From contig CAZPUS010000017.1 in NCBI GenBank assembly GCA_964589825.1, positions 1-59,632 of the forward strand: 59,632 nucleotides of DNA. Direction: 5' to 3'. The DNA is from CAZPUS01 sp964589825 (lineage in GTDB: Bacteria; Fibrobacterota; Chitinivibrionia; Chitinivibrionales; WJKA01). The notes under the pieces are model-generated. The model searched no databases and had not been told where the DNA came from. It saw only the letters and a list, made by a program, of their open reading frames with translations. This document shows, piece by piece, positions 1-9,228 of this stretch. How positions within the stretch are numbered: the stretch's first letter is position 1; each line of letters opens with the position of its first letter. Position numbers and translations under genes: made by a program.

Positions 1-1
1 C

Positions 2-78
2 TGGCACGCCCAGCAGGATTCGAACCTGCGGCCTACGGATTAGAAATCCGTTGCTCTATCCAACTGAGCTATGGGCGC
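2..78 (-). tRNA. tRNA-Arg (anticodon TCT)
   Basis: Read on the minus strand, a 77-nt cloverleaf starts GCGCCCA and ends TGGGCGT, discriminator G and an encoded CCA. The anticodon loop reads TCT between matching ATT/AAT-flanked stems, so it decodes AGA. The T-loop GTTCGAATC is intact. It is the last of three tRNA genes in a row on this strand, and the gene may continue as an operon beyond the left edge. Confidence 0.95.
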
Positions 79-96
79 ATTGCATCATCCAAAAAA

Positions 97-173
97 TGGT
101 CGGGGTGACTGGATTCGAACCAGCGACTACTTGGTCCCAAACCAAGTGCGCTACCAGACTGCGCTACACCCCG
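97..173 (-). tRNA. tRNA-Pro (anticodon TGG)
   Basis: On the minus strand the acceptor arm CGGGGTG pairs with CACCCCG, followed by A and an encoded CCA. The anticodon loop reads TTTGGGA with anticodon TGG, for CCA codons. It lies 18 bases from the tRNA-Arg gene, with no room for a separate promoter, so the three tRNAs are probably co-transcribed. Confidence 0.95.
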
Positions 174-197
174 GTACACAATAACCTCACATAGAAA

Positions 198-281
198 TGG
201 CGGAGGACGAGGGACTCGAACCCCCAAGCCCGAAGGCGGCGGTTTTCAAGACCGCTGGATTACCAATTATCCTAGTCCTCC
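198..281 (-). tRNA. tRNA-Ser (anticodon TGA)
   Basis: On the minus strand GGAGGAC pairs with GTCCTCC, followed by G and an encoded CCA. The anticodon is TGA in loop CTTGAAA. A short variable arm with a CTTCGGG turn marks it as a class II (serine) tRNA. At 84 nt it is slightly compact for tRNA-Ser. It is the promoter-proximal gene of the three-tRNA cluster. Confidence 0.94.
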
Positions 282-390
282 GATACCCACGGTGTCTTGT
301 GTATGCAGGAAAATAATTGATTTTGTGTATACGGTTCAATGCCTCACGATATTTTCCACCGGCCGTGGATCAGCACAGCACATCGAAGCG

Positions 391-1629
391 TCAGTAATCG
401 ACGATCACCTCTTCCCCGTTAACCATCACGAAACAGATATCCGGATCCGAGAGAATGAGTCCCTCCAGGATATCCTCCCCTTCCCTGGGCGCTGCAGGGA
501 TACGAACCGCGAGCAGATCGGCAAATGCGTCCGGCTTGAGCACACCGAGCCGCTCAGCCAGGCCAAGCGCACGGGCAGGATTCTGTGTCACCCAGCGCAG
601 CATTTCGGCAGCCGGCAGATACGGATACTTCTGTTTGAGGAAAAACAACTCGTCAAAAAGGCTGAGAGAATGCGACTGTTCGGGACTCTCGGTCATAACA
701 CACAGCGGAATATCCCTGGCGCGGGCAAGATCGAGCGGAAATTCCTTATGATTATGGCGGCGGCCGTGGCGTGGCGCAATCGCGATACTTGCCCGCCGCG
801 CCTTAAGCAGCGAAAGTTCGAGCCCGGTTACATAATTGCAGTGCAGCACGATCGCCTGGTACGGAACGAGGTTGTGTGTAAGTGCGTAATGCATGGGGCC
901 CCGGGGCATGGCGGGGTACTGCCACGGCTCCCGTCGCGTTCGGTAAAAGTAAAGATCGCCCTTTTGCTCCGAAAACGCCTGCAGTTCTTCTGCGCTCTCC
1001 GCACAATGCATACTCCATATCAGAGAACGCTGGCGTGCAAGTTCAGCAAGCGCCTTGTGTTGCACCGGGCTACAGGAAAAAAGCGCACCCGGACTGACTC
1101 CAAGGGAAATCTTTTCCGATTCCTTTGCCACACGCGCCGAAATAGTGAGCTCTTTGCTGAATTCTTCTAGAGTACCAGGATCGGAAAACGGCATCTCGCG
1201 TATACACCACCCGCGAATGAGTTCATCACGCAGCACCGGCAGCGAAAATCCGGTATGCGTGGTATCGACCACCGTCGTAATGCCGCCGGAGAGAAGCTCC
1301 CTGATACCCAAACGTATGCGGGGAATGATCTCCTCGGAGCTCACACGACTCAAGCGGCTGTTTTTCTTTATAAGCCATGACGAAAACGAATCTCCTTCTT
1401 CACGATATACCTTGCGCAGCAGCCCCTCCTCCAGATGCGTATGCACATTGATCAACCCGGGCATAAGCAATACATGACCCAGGTTAACACGCACATCATC
1501 TCTGTGTTGCGTAATCTGACTCCTTGGCGCGACCTCTTTGATGGTGTTGCCCGAAACCGAGACCGCCGCGTTATGCAGCAGCGTATGATCCGGCAAAAGA
1601 AGCCACTTGGCAAAATAGATCGTTCTCAT
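391..1629 (-). CDS. metal-dependent amidohydrolase, ATZ/TRZ-like family
   Basis: A 412-residue member of the amidohydrolase superfamily, the cytosolic (beta/alpha)8-barrel enzymes that deaminate or dechlorinate rings such as guanine, methylthioadenosine or aminofutalosine. The N-terminal composite beta-domain is followed by the metal motif VHTH near residue 63, then MHCAES near 207 and LHC near 262, the usual later histidines. The aspartate normally seen in a TDS motif is a glutamate here (MTES, near residue 313), and the usual CPRSN segment reads APRHG. The fold looks complete but substrate and activity are uncertain. ATG start at 1629 with a weak ribosome site. It stands alone, divergent from the ABC pair and convergent with nothing. 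Confidence 0.8.
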   Translation of the reverse strand: MRTIYFAKWLLLPDHTLLHNAAVSVSGNTIKEVAPRSQITQHRDDVRVNLGHVLLMPGLINVHTHLEEGLLRKVYREEGDSFSSWLIKKNSRLSRVSSEEIIPRIRLGIRELLSGGITTVVDTTHTGFSLPVLRDELIRGWCIREMPFSDPGTLEEFSKELTISARVAKESEKISLGVSPGALFSCSPVQHKALAELARQRSLIWSMHCAESAEELQAFSEQKGDLYFYRTRREPWQYPAMPRGPMHYALTHNLVPYQAIVLHCNYVTGLELSLLKARRASIAIAPRHGRRHNHKEFPLDLARARDIPLCVMTESPEQSHSLSLFDELFFLKQKYPYLPAAEMLRWVTQNPARALGLAERLGVLKPDAFADLLAVRIPAAPREGEDILEGLILSDPDICFVMVNGEEVIVDY

Positions 1630-1645
1630 TGATGTAAAAATAAAA

Positions 1646-1667
1646 CCTGAACCGAATGATTGTTTTT
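1646..1667 (+). repeat. possible remnant of the 161-bp intergenic element (left end)
   Basis: The stretch starting CCTGAACCGAATGATTG resembles the left terminal repeat of the full element 50 bases downstream, but with several mismatches and no right end. It may be an eroded copy or a chance match. Confidence 0.3.
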
Positions 1668-1716
1668 AAAAAGGCAATGGTGATAAAGCCGACACTCGTG
1701 TGATCGATAAGTATTA

Positions 1717-1877
1717 CCTGAATTGCTCGACTGTTTTGATGAAAGTTGCGGTAAGCCCTGCTGCTATTGTCTTCTCAAAAGGTATGGGACAACCTTGCTC
1801 GTCATCTCATGGTTTTCGAAAATATACACGTAGTGCGGATGGCAGCAGATTACGCAAATAAAATCGCACAATTCAGG
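1717..1877 (+). repeat. 161-bp intergenic element, copy 1
   Basis: Begins CCTGAATTGCTCG and ends with the inverse, CACAATTCAGG, flanked by TA on both sides. The interior carries the shared block GATGAAAG-tGCGGT and a central hairpin around a TTGCTC loop. It lies between the divergent amidohydrolase and ABC exporter genes, where both promoters must also be. This copy is more diverged than copies 2, 4 and 5. Confidence 0.85.
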
Positions 1878-2325
1878 TAGCATTCAATCAGTTCGACTAC
1901 ATCTAATACATGCGATCAACCTTGTACACCGGCAGCCCCATCTCTCTGTTATCAAAGCGATTAAGACAAAGCTGCCAATGTATAATACGTTTTCTTTACC
2001 CCGGTTGGCATATATTTTACCTGCAAGGGGCCCGATTTCGCTGTTTTTTATAGTTTCCGCATTTACTATTTTTTAGAGATTATTCATGCATTTTTTGCGT
2101 GGAAGAGAATGAAATACATTGTTTCTTCACGCGCGGGAACTCGTGCATCAATCCGTGACCATACCCGTTTTAAAACGAAGATTTCTGGTCGCGTTAAAAT
2201 GATGGTAAAGCGATAATTTTATTTTGCGTACCCCTCGCAATGCACAGCCAGCCTGATCTGAACGATAGATTCTGTGCATTATTTAATTAACGGGAGCTGT
2301 TCGTACTATCTCGATCCTCAAATGG
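1878..2325. other. intergenic region without a recognisable gene
   Basis: About 450 bases between element copy 1 and the ABC genes. No ORF with coding character is visible. A TGTATAAT sequence at 1979-1986 could be an extended -10 hexamer for the ABC operon, but no good -35 is seen at the right distance and the leader would be about 330 bases long. Confidence 0.4.
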
Positions 2326-4056
2326 ATGCCCCGCCTGTGGGTCTTTATCAGGGCCTACAGAACCCGATTTTTCGTATCCCTCGGACTCATTTTCTCATTT
2401 ACGCTGGTAAGTATCAGTCCTCCACTTGTCATGCAGTTTCTGCTTGACAGCGTGTTTCGACCGCGCAACTGGAAACTGCTCGGTGCCGCAGTCGCCGCCA
2501 TGGCGGGAGTACGCCTCAGCATTGCGCTGCTTCGCTATTTCAACGGGCTCAATTTCATGATAATGGTCCGGCGTATACTCGCTGATATGCGCCGCACGCT
2601 GTTTCGAAAAGTAATAAACCTGCAGATGCAGTTTCATTACGAATACTCTTCTGGTATGATCGTGGGCAGGATAATGGACGATGTGAACCAGGTGCAACGT
2701 CTGTTTCAGGCTGAGACACTGCGTGCGATTATGGATATCATCGTGATTGTAGGAGCGGTCGCCTATCTTGCAATTGTCAACTGGAAACTACTACTGATCA
2801 TACTCGTGACCATTACACTCTATATTGTCGTCTATACTGTTTTTTCCAAACGTATTGAACGTTCCATGCAGGATTATCGCTCTATTTACGACAAAATAGG
2901 CGGTCGTTTACAGGAAACCCTTTCGGGCGTGCGGCATGTGCGTATATTCAACCAGGAAGAGTATGAAAACGAGACCTTTCTCAATCGCACTGCCGAAAGC
3001 CTCGAACGACGGATGGAAAGCCGTATGGGGATAATCATACTCACCTCCACCTGTCATACCATCGCGGGTCTGGGCTCTGCCGTAGTTGCGGGTGTAGGCG
3101 GCTACTATGCGGTAAAGGGCGAGATGACAATCGGCCAGGTTCAGGCAACCATAAGTTATATGTGGCTTGCATTGCAGCCGGCAATACGCTTATCACAGAT
3201 GGCGGGTCAGCTTCTGGAAACGCTTGTCTCGGTGCGACGAATTTTCGAACTGCTCGATATCGAACAGAAAATCACCTCTCACCCGCAGGCCCCTGCGATA
3301 CTCGCTCCCCGGGGAAAAGTCTCATTCAACAGCGTTGACTTCTCGTATAATAAAAAAGAGCGGTTGTTTCAAAACCTCGACCTCACTATGGAGGGTGGAA
3401 AAACAGTAGCGATGGTTGGCCATACCGGCTGCGGCAAAACCACACTCACTTCGCTCATGATGCGATTCTGGGACGTACAGGGCGGATCGATCACCATTGA
3501 CGGCAACGACATCCGCACGGTAGATTTGCACAGCCTTCGTAGTCTGTTTGGCGTGGTTCCCCAGCATCCGGTGGTATTCGAGGAAACCGTATTCGCCAAT
3601 ATCGCGTATGGAAAAAAACATACAACAACAGAGGAAGTGGTAGCAGCAGCCAAAAATGCTGAGATACATGACACAATCATGGCACTACCCAATGGCTATA
3701 GCACACCGATAGGGACACGGGGTGTCAAACTTTCTCTGGGTGAAAAACAGCGTATCAGCATTGCAAGAGCGATAGTAAAAAATCCGCGTATTCTGATTCT
3801 TGACGAAGCGACCTCTGCACTCGACAGCGAATCGGAAGAAGCAATTCAGAAGGCACTCGAAACGGTACTTAAAGACAGAACAAGCGTGGTGGTGGCACAT
3901 CGGCTTTCGACTATCGTAAATGCGGATAACATTTTGGTTATGCGCCACGGCAGCATTATCGAGACCGGCACGCACCGGAAACTGCTGCGCATAGACGGCG
4001 GAGAGTACCGCAGTTTCTACAGCGAAATGATCGCACGCCAAACAGGGGACAATTAA
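2326..4056 (+). CDS. ABC exporter half-transporter A (MsbA/BmrD type)
   Basis: A 576-residue fusion of a six-helix exporter membrane domain (about 1-310) and a nucleotide-binding domain. Walker A GHTGCGKTT lies near 364, Walker B ILILDEATSALD near 489 with the catalytic glutamate present, and the H-loop reads VAHRLST. The ABC signature is degenerate, LSLGE instead of LSGGQ, near 468. Six bases separate it from the second half-transporter, which has the complementary defect, so the two probably form a heterodimeric lipid or drug exporter in the inner membrane with one degenerate ATP site. The start is the second of two overlapping ATGs; no clear ribosome site is visible. Confidence 0.88.
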   Translation: MPRLWVFIRAYRTRFFVSLGLIFSFTLVSISPPLVMQFLLDSVFRPRNWKLLGAAVAAMAGVRLSIALLRYFNGLNFMIMVRRILADMRRTLFRKVINLQMQFHYEYSSGMIVGRIMDDVNQVQRLFQAETLRAIMDIIVIVGAVAYLAIVNWKLLLIILVTITLYIVVYTVFSKRIERSMQDYRSIYDKIGGRLQETLSGVRHVRIFNQEEYENETFLNRTAESLERRMESRMGIIILTSTCHTIAGLGSAVVAGVGGYYAVKGEMTIGQVQATISYMWLALQPAIRLSQMAGQLLETLVSVRRIFELLDIEQKITSHPQAPAILAPRGKVSFNSVDFSYNKKERLFQNLDLTMEGGKTVAMVGHTGCGKTTLTSLMMRFWDVQGGSITIDGNDIRTVDLHSLRSLFGVVPQHPVVFEETVFANIAYGKKHTTTEEVVAAAKNAEIHDTIMALPNGYSTPIGTRGVKLSLGEKQRISIARAIVKNPRILILDEATSALDSESEEAIQKALETVLKDRTSVVVAHRLSTIVNADNILVMRHGSIIETGTHRKLLRIDGGEYRSFYSEMIARQTGDN

Positions 4057-4062
4057 CCGTCT

Positions 4063-5901
4063 ATGGCAGCAAAAAACAAAGCAGACAGGCTTATAGATTC
4101 GCTGCTTGCCGAGCGCGACAACGTAGTCCCGCAACCCGGCTCCGACCTCAAGCGGTTATGGCGGGATTATGTCTCTTCAAAAAAATGGTATCTTATACTT
4201 GGGCTGCTTATTACCGCAGTGCTTTCTGCGCAACAGATGGGCTTTGCACTCACCTGGCGCTTTCTTTTCGATCAGGGACTCAACGGAGGCCAGGATATCC
4301 CCAGAAACGAATGGGGCATTCATTTTCACAATGTGTTGTTGTATGTGATAATGACTGCGGGGATATGGATCGGATGGCTGATTCTGCGTTGCAGCCGGGA
4401 CGGATTGGTTTTGCGGGTCGGTCGTTTTCTTGTCTACACCCTGAGGAAACAACTCCACGAAAAACTGCAACGGCTCCACATCAACTATTTCGAACGCACT
4501 CCCACAGGACGCATCCTTTCACGCGTTATGGATGACGTCAATGTGATCCTCACATGGGCAGTACAGCATTCGATTATGCTGCTGCATGCCTCCGGAACCA
4601 TTTTGCTCAACCTCGGGCTGCTGTTTTATCTGAATGCACGTATCGCTTCGGCCGTCACCGTATCTCTGCCGTTTTATTTCATACTGTTTCTTTACATGAG
4701 AAAACGAATCGATGCGGCGAACAAAGCCCGTCGCAGCGTGGTTGCAAAACAATACGGATATGCGAGTGAACGCATAAACGGGATTCAAATCCTCAAAACC
4801 TTCAATGCGGAACGCAAGGAAGCGAGCAGGTTCGGCACGCTTACACTCCAGGATGCCCGTATCGGTATACGCCTTGAGCAGTATAACCAGCTGCTCCCTC
4901 TTATGGCGGGGATTCTCACCGCCGGCATGATGGCACTCGTTATATTCCTGTCCGCACGCAATATCCGTACGGGACTTATGACGATCGGGGATTTTGCCGC
5001 TTTTATGCAGTGCATGAGTTCCAGCTTCATGGCAATAGAGCGTATCTCAATGCTTATCGTACGAAGCCAGGAGACTATGGTGGTAATTCGCCGCGTGTTC
5101 TCCATACTTGACGAACCGCAGGAGATGAAATCGGGACGAACACATATCAGCAGGATAAAAGGCGGAATAGACTTTGACGATGTGACCTTTACCTACCCGG
5201 GACAACACAGTCCTGCACTCACCCATGTTAGTTTTTCGATCAACGCAGGTGAAAAAATCGCACTCATGGGCCCTTCGGGTTCGGGTAAAAGCACCATTCT
5301 GTGGCTGCTGCTTCGCTTTTATGACCCAGAAAGCGGAATAATAAAAATTGACGATTCCGACATACGCGATCTCGACATCAGTTCACTGCGGCGACATGTC
5401 TGTATGGTGCAGCAGGAGCCCACTATTTTCTCCGGCACGGTAAAGGAGAACATCGCGTACGGTAACCTGAGTACCAACGATGAATCGATCAAAGATGCAG
5501 CACGCAATGCGGAGATTCACGATTTTGTCGATCAACTACAGCACGGCTATACCACTACAATCGGAGAAAACGGGGTAACCCTCTCGGGCGGTCAGAAACA
5601 GCGTGTCGCGCTTGCCGCAAGCCTCCTTACCCAGCCCGAAGTACTACTGCTTGACGATACGACGTCTGCACTCGATGCCCAGACAGAAGCACGGATACAG
5701 CAGACACTCAATACTGTTCTGCAGGATCGGACAAGTATTATTATCACTCACAGAATCGCGACATCGGCCAAGTGCAGCAAAATTATCGTCATAGAGAACG
5801 GTCACATCACCCAGCAGGGTACGCATACACAGCTTAAAGTGCAGGAGGGTTTCTATCGCAGGATTCTGCAGCAGCAGAACCGGCAGAAACAGGATATGTA
5901 A
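4063..5901 (+). CDS. ABC exporter half-transporter B (degenerate Walker B)
   Basis: A 612-residue exporter half with about 45 extra N-terminal residues before the first membrane helix. Walker A GPSGSGKST is near 403, the signature is canonical LSGGQ near 506, and Walker B reads LLLDDTTSALD near 527, with aspartate in the position of the catalytic glutamate. In heterodimeric exporters such as BmrCD or TM287/288, one site combines an altered Walker B with an altered signature from the partner. That is exactly the pattern formed with the upstream gene. The cargo cannot be told from sequence. The gene ends 4 bases before the stop of a convergent lipoprotein gene, with no terminator visible between them. 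Confidence 0.88.
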   Translation: MAAKNKADRLIDSLLAERDNVVPQPGSDLKRLWRDYVSSKKWYLILGLLITAVLSAQQMGFALTWRFLFDQGLNGGQDIPRNEWGIHFHNVLLYVIMTAGIWIGWLILRCSRDGLVLRVGRFLVYTLRKQLHEKLQRLHINYFERTPTGRILSRVMDDVNVILTWAVQHSIMLLHASGTILLNLGLLFYLNARIASAVTVSLPFYFILFLYMRKRIDAANKARRSVVAKQYGYASERINGIQILKTFNAERKEASRFGTLTLQDARIGIRLEQYNQLLPLMAGILTAGMMALVIFLSARNIRTGLMTIGDFAAFMQCMSSSFMAIERISMLIVRSQETMVVIRRVFSILDEPQEMKSGRTHISRIKGGIDFDDVTFTYPGQHSPALTHVSFSINAGEKIALMGPSGSGKSTILWLLLRFYDPESGIIKIDDSDIRDLDISSLRRHVCMVQQEPTIFSGTVKENIAYGNLSTNDESIKDAARNAEIHDFVDQLQHGYTTTIGENGVTLSGGQKQRVALAASLLTQPEVLLLDDTTSALDAQTEARIQQTLNTVLQDRTSIIITHRIATSAKCSKIIVIENGHITQQGTHTQLKVQEGFYRRILQQQNRQKQDM

Positions 5902-5904
5902 ATG

Positions 5905-6807
5905 TTAAAAGGTAATATCGCTGCTGCTAACGCGATGATAGGCGGTAACTCTCTCGCCGCGGTACAACGTGTCGCGGGTTGCGGTGGCAGAGGTATAACT
6001 CGTATCGTAGGTATAACGGCTGCTGTGAAGAGCCAGCGCTGCGGCAAACCCGCTGTTGAAGAGACTGCGCTCCCTGTGTAATGTACGTGTGTACTGGATA
6101 GTATCTCCCGCAGCCACCACACTGTCGAAACCGAGCAGGGCAAGAACGATTTCACTCTCTATCGCCGAATCGGCCACAAATACCACTTCGGTGCTCAGCA
6201 CGCTCTCCACACGATGACACGGGATCGTCGTATCCCTGAAGGAATAATTCGTGCGCGAGACGACCGAGGCGGTACCCGCTGTAGCCACGGTTGCATGAAA
6301 TCCCAACTGCAATCCATATCCACTAAAAAGCGTATCCATCAAAACGGTGTCGTCTGTTATTTCCCACTCATCCCCTGTCTGCATCGGCAATTGCAGTACA
6401 AGCAGTTCGCTCGTGTCAAGAGAGAAGAGGCCCGGTATCGACATTTCGGGGATAATATAATAGAGTGCACTGTCCCTGTAATCGAAGAGGTGTGAAGAAT
6501 AAAAAACACTGCCATCTTCTGCGGTATCGTAGGTCATCACGGTATAGTATTTACTACCACTCACGAGCGCGCTGTCCGTTACTTCACTGTAAGTGTAGAC
6601 CGAATCCCTGTTTGTAGTGCGTGTACTCTTGTTTGCTGAATCGACTACCGAGATTGTGGTATCACTTCTTTGGGTAGTCCACCACGTGCCGATTTCAGGC
6701 TGTGGAACATTGGTAGGTGGAGGTCCGGATGGATTATCCGTACAGGCAAGCACCCCGCACAGCAGAAGAATACCACAGGCTCCGCTCATCTCATATTTTT
6801 TACGCAT
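5905..6807 (-). CDS. putative lipoprotein, unknown function
   Basis: A 300-residue protein with a short basic N-terminus, a hydrophobic stretch and a lipobox LAC with cysteine near 22, followed by DNPSGPPP, a typical flexible linker of a lipid-anchored protein. The rest is rich in Asp, Ser, Thr and Tyr with alternating beta-like patterns; no family is recognised. AGAGGAG lies 7 bases before the ATG at 6807. It is the last gene of a four-gene minus-strand run (9228 to 5905) of secreted or membrane proteins. I infer an envelope role only. Confidence 0.75.
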   Translation of the reverse strand: MRKKYEMSGACGILLLCGVLACTDNPSGPPPTNVPQPEIGTWWTTQRSDTTISVVDSANKSTRTTNRDSVYTYSEVTDSALVSGSKYYTVMTYDTAEDGSVFYSSHLFDYRDSALYYIIPEMSIPGLFSLDTSELLVLQLPMQTGDEWEITDDTVLMDTLFSGYGLQLGFHATVATAGTASVVSRTNYSFRDTTIPCHRVESVLSTEVVFVADSAIESEIVLALLGFDSVVAAGDTIQYTRTLHRERSLFNSGFAAALALHSSRYTYDTSYTSATATRDTLYRGERVTAYHRVSSSDITF

Positions 6808-6860
6808 ACCGCCACTCCTCTTTTATGTGTCGGTTGTTAAGCCCCCCTGCGCCTCTGTCG

Positions 6861-7454
6861 TCACTTGTGCCGCCGGGAAGGCATGAAACGATAGACCAGC
6901 CGTGCCGATGCCTGTGTCTGGAGGGGATCATACCCCAGTTCGAAACCAAGACGTGCGCCTTCGCCGCGCATTAGCTCTCGATTATAGCGCTTTGCTCCCT
7001 GATACGCGTCGATAATCCCCCAGACATACGAGGTCGCCATGCCCAGAAGCGCGATACCGGCAACCAGTCGCTCCTGCTCCCGGAGCCTGATGGTGGTATC
7101 CTTCTTTGCGATTGAGCGGTGAATCTCACTGGTGGGAAGCCCATCCTTATCGTATGCCTGCACATAAAAGGTATCGGTGTTGATACGCTCCCGCTTGTTG
7201 CTGTAATAGCCGACCACGAAGGCACTAAGATAGAACGAAGCGCCAAACACGGCGCTTCGTATATACTCGTGGTTGTAAAGCTGACCCGTGGCAGGCAGCG
7301 TGAAGGAGAAAAACGCGGATGCGACAGGATCCTTAGGCAAAGCAAGGTAGGAATACTGACGAAGCTTTGGACGCAGTACCGTCGAACTGTCCTGCTGGGC
7401 TGCCGGTGTGTAGACATTGCACAGCAGCACGGTGGCAACGACCGCAATCAGCAT
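6861..7454 (-). CDS. DUF5683-like membrane protein
   Basis: About 197 residues: an N-terminal signal or anchor (LIAVVATVLL), then a segment FTLPATGQLYN with two or three hydrophobic helices (about 70-95 and 130-150) and a C-terminal strand ending LVYRFMP. The layout of a G-Q-Y-N motif, a membrane helix and a YQG-KRYN motif resembles the DUF5683 family of FCB bacteria, whose function is unknown. The chosen ATG lies 4 bases after the upstream stop and suggests translational coupling; in-frame ATG at 7499 and TTG at 7511 are alternatives. None has a good ribosome site, in contrast to the other three genes of this run. Confidence 0.65.
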   Translation of the reverse strand: MLIAVVATVLLCNVYTPAAQQDSSTVLRPKLRQYSYLALPKDPVASAFFSFTLPATGQLYNHEYIRSAVFGASFYLSAFVVGYYSNKRERINTDTFYVQAYDKDGLPTSEIHRSIAKKDTTIRLREQERLVAGIALLGMATSYVWGIIDAYQGAKRYNRELMRGEGARLGFELGYDPLQTQASARLVYRFMPSRRHK

Positions 7455-7458
7455 CTTT

Positions 7459-8472
7459 TTAAAAGGAATCGTTACGGCGAACAGTATCGCCTTCTGCATT
7501 GTAAAGTACAAAGTGACCGTCTCCGGTTTTTTCGTTTTTCTCGAAATATACTAATTTGGTGCCATCGGGGCCGTTTTTGTAAATCGCCCCGGCACGTGCA
7601 TACTTAGGATAAAAATGAATCCTGAAGTAGAGCGAATCGTCGGGATGATTCACCCAGGGAAGATAAAAACTCATTATCCCTTCATTGTCCTCGTACCGGG
7701 CATAGGGATTGGTCCCGCTATTGTTTTTGTGCAGCACCGCGATCTCGAAGTTGAAATTTTGTTCCGACCGGTTCTCTGCATCCGCATCGTAGAAATAGCC
7801 TCCACCGTACTGAATATGGGCGGATTCGTCGAGTGAATCGAGCGTAAAATATGCGGTGTCGCCGTATTGTGCGGATCCCGTGGTAATGTTCTTTGCCCAC
7901 CAGGTGGTATACCCTGGTGTGGCGCTCTCGTCACCTGATGTGGAAAAAACCACTCTGACCCGTATCGAATCGGTCTCTCCGCTCCATGTTTTATACTCGG
8001 TCCCGACAAACGAATACGAATAGATCCGTGTGATTGCGGCTGGTTGTAGTCGGGACGGCGAGCCGTCGGGATCAACACCTGAATAGAAAAACCGCACTCT
8101 GGCAATACCGGTCATCTTTTTCTGCGGATCGTCTTGGGCAGGTTTGTCGGTTACCACTTCCCAGTAGATAAAGCTGTTGCTTTTTTTGGTTACACCGCAG
8201 GAGTCGACCCATGATCGGCTCGCTGACGCATTGGTTGCGGACTTTGCCAGGCGCTTTGCCGCACTGCTTCCTTCCGAAACTACCTGCTGTGCCATATCTT
8301 CACTGTTTTGTTCGTCATTGATCGCCTGCGGCTTGGCCATATCTTTTCCGAGTTGGGCATACATCTCGAGTACCGCGGTTTCTCCGGGACCGAACAGGTT
8401 AATACCGCAGCCGCACACCAGTACTGCCACAAGAGCGAGAAAGGATCCTGTACTGTATTTGAAATAATTCAT
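7459..8472 (-). CDS. putative lipoprotein, unknown function
   Basis: About 337 residues. A hydrophobic N-terminal segment ends at VCGC, a probable lipobox, followed by a low-complexity stretch rich in Ala, Ser and Gln. The C-terminal two thirds are beta-rich with many aromatic and acidic residues (for example WVNHPDDSLYFR). AGGAGG sits 6 bases before the ATG at 8472. No family is recognised. It follows the 242-residue lipoprotein by 27 bases and probably shares its transcript. The extracytoplasmic location is inferred from the signal. Confidence 0.72.
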   Translation of the reverse strand: MNYFKYSTGSFLALVAVLVCGCGINLFGPGETAVLEMYAQLGKDMAKPQAINDEQNSEDMAQQVVSEGSSAAKRLAKSATNASASRSWVDSCGVTKKSNSFIYWEVVTDKPAQDDPQKKMTGIARVRFFYSGVDPDGSPSRLQPAAITRIYSYSFVGTEYKTWSGETDSIRVRVVFSTSGDESATPGYTTWWAKNITTGSAQYGDTAYFTLDSLDESAHIQYGGGYFYDADAENRSEQNFNFEIAVLHKNNSGTNPYARYEDNEGIMSFYLPWVNHPDDSLYFRIHFYPKYARAGAIYKNGPDGTKLVYFEKNEKTGDGHFVLYNAEGDTVRRNDSF

Positions 8473-8499
8473 CATTAACCTCCTTTTCAAATTGTTCGA

Positions 8500-9228
8500 T
8501 TACCTGTTTACATTAACGTTTATTTCGCGCACGCGGTCACGGCGTTTGTTGGTAATAGTCGCAGTTGCGCTGCCGCCGCCGGCATAAGTGATTTCATATT
8601 TAAAATTCGGAAAGTCGAGATAAATACGTCCCGATTCGGGATAGCCCCACCACAACACTTTCCACTGACGGGTTACGCTGTCGACTTCACCTTCCGCTAT
8701 CTGTTCATTATCATACGTTCCCGCCATGTCGCCGTTCCATACGCCGTATACCTTATTCTCTTCTCGCACCACATCCATGGTCAGGGTAATATCGACATCG
8801 GCCTGCACTCCGTTTTTGGCATGCACGACATGGCGATAGTGCTCGACCCGATCGAGGCTTCCCAGTCGCACGATTCGTACGCGCGAGCCGTCTTCGTAAA
8901 AATAGACCGTGTCAACACGGATACGCTCGTATCCTTCGGACGTGGTACAGGTGGCGCGACGCACATATCCCGTGATGCTGCTGTCGTAGGTGTAGGGTTC
9001 GATATCGACGTCTACCGATACGGTTTCGGTCGCCGCAGCGGTTGTTTTTGCCTGGGACGAGCTTATCACATCACCGATACTCTCGGTTGCTTCTGCGAGC
9101 TCCGTTGTGAAAAACTCTGCCCGGTCGCTTTTCCACGCCGGATTGAACACACATCCCGACAATACTGTTATGCCAATTATTCCTGCACCGAGTACCGCAG
9201 TAATGGTCGTATGACGCAGTAACCTCAT
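8500..9228 (-). CDS. putative lipoprotein, unknown function
   Basis: A 242-residue protein with a textbook lipobox LSGC (cysteine near 26) after a hydrophobic segment, then a Thr/Ala-rich linker and a beta-rich body with motifs such as VYGVWNGDMAGTYDN. The C-terminus is basic. AGGAGG lies 5 bases before the ATG. It is the first gene of the four-gene envelope run, and element copy 2 lies about 220 bases upstream. No known domain is recognised. Confidence 0.74.
   Translation of the reverse strand: MRLLRHTTITAVLGAGIIGITVLSGCVFNPAWKSDRAEFFTTELAEATESIGDVISSSQAKTTAAATETVSVDVDIEPYTYDSSITGYVRRATCTTSEGYERIRVDTVYFYEDGSRVRIVRLGSLDRVEHYRHVVHAKNGVQADVDITLTMDVVREENKVYGVWNGDMAGTYDNEQIAEGEVDSVTRQWKVLWWGYPESGRIYLDFPNFKYEITYAGGGSATATITNKRRDRVREINVNVNR

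Noticed and set aside
292..1170. 292-residue ORF opposite the amidohydrolase
   Set aside because: Antisense to a gene with clear motifs; no ribosome site or recognisable domain.
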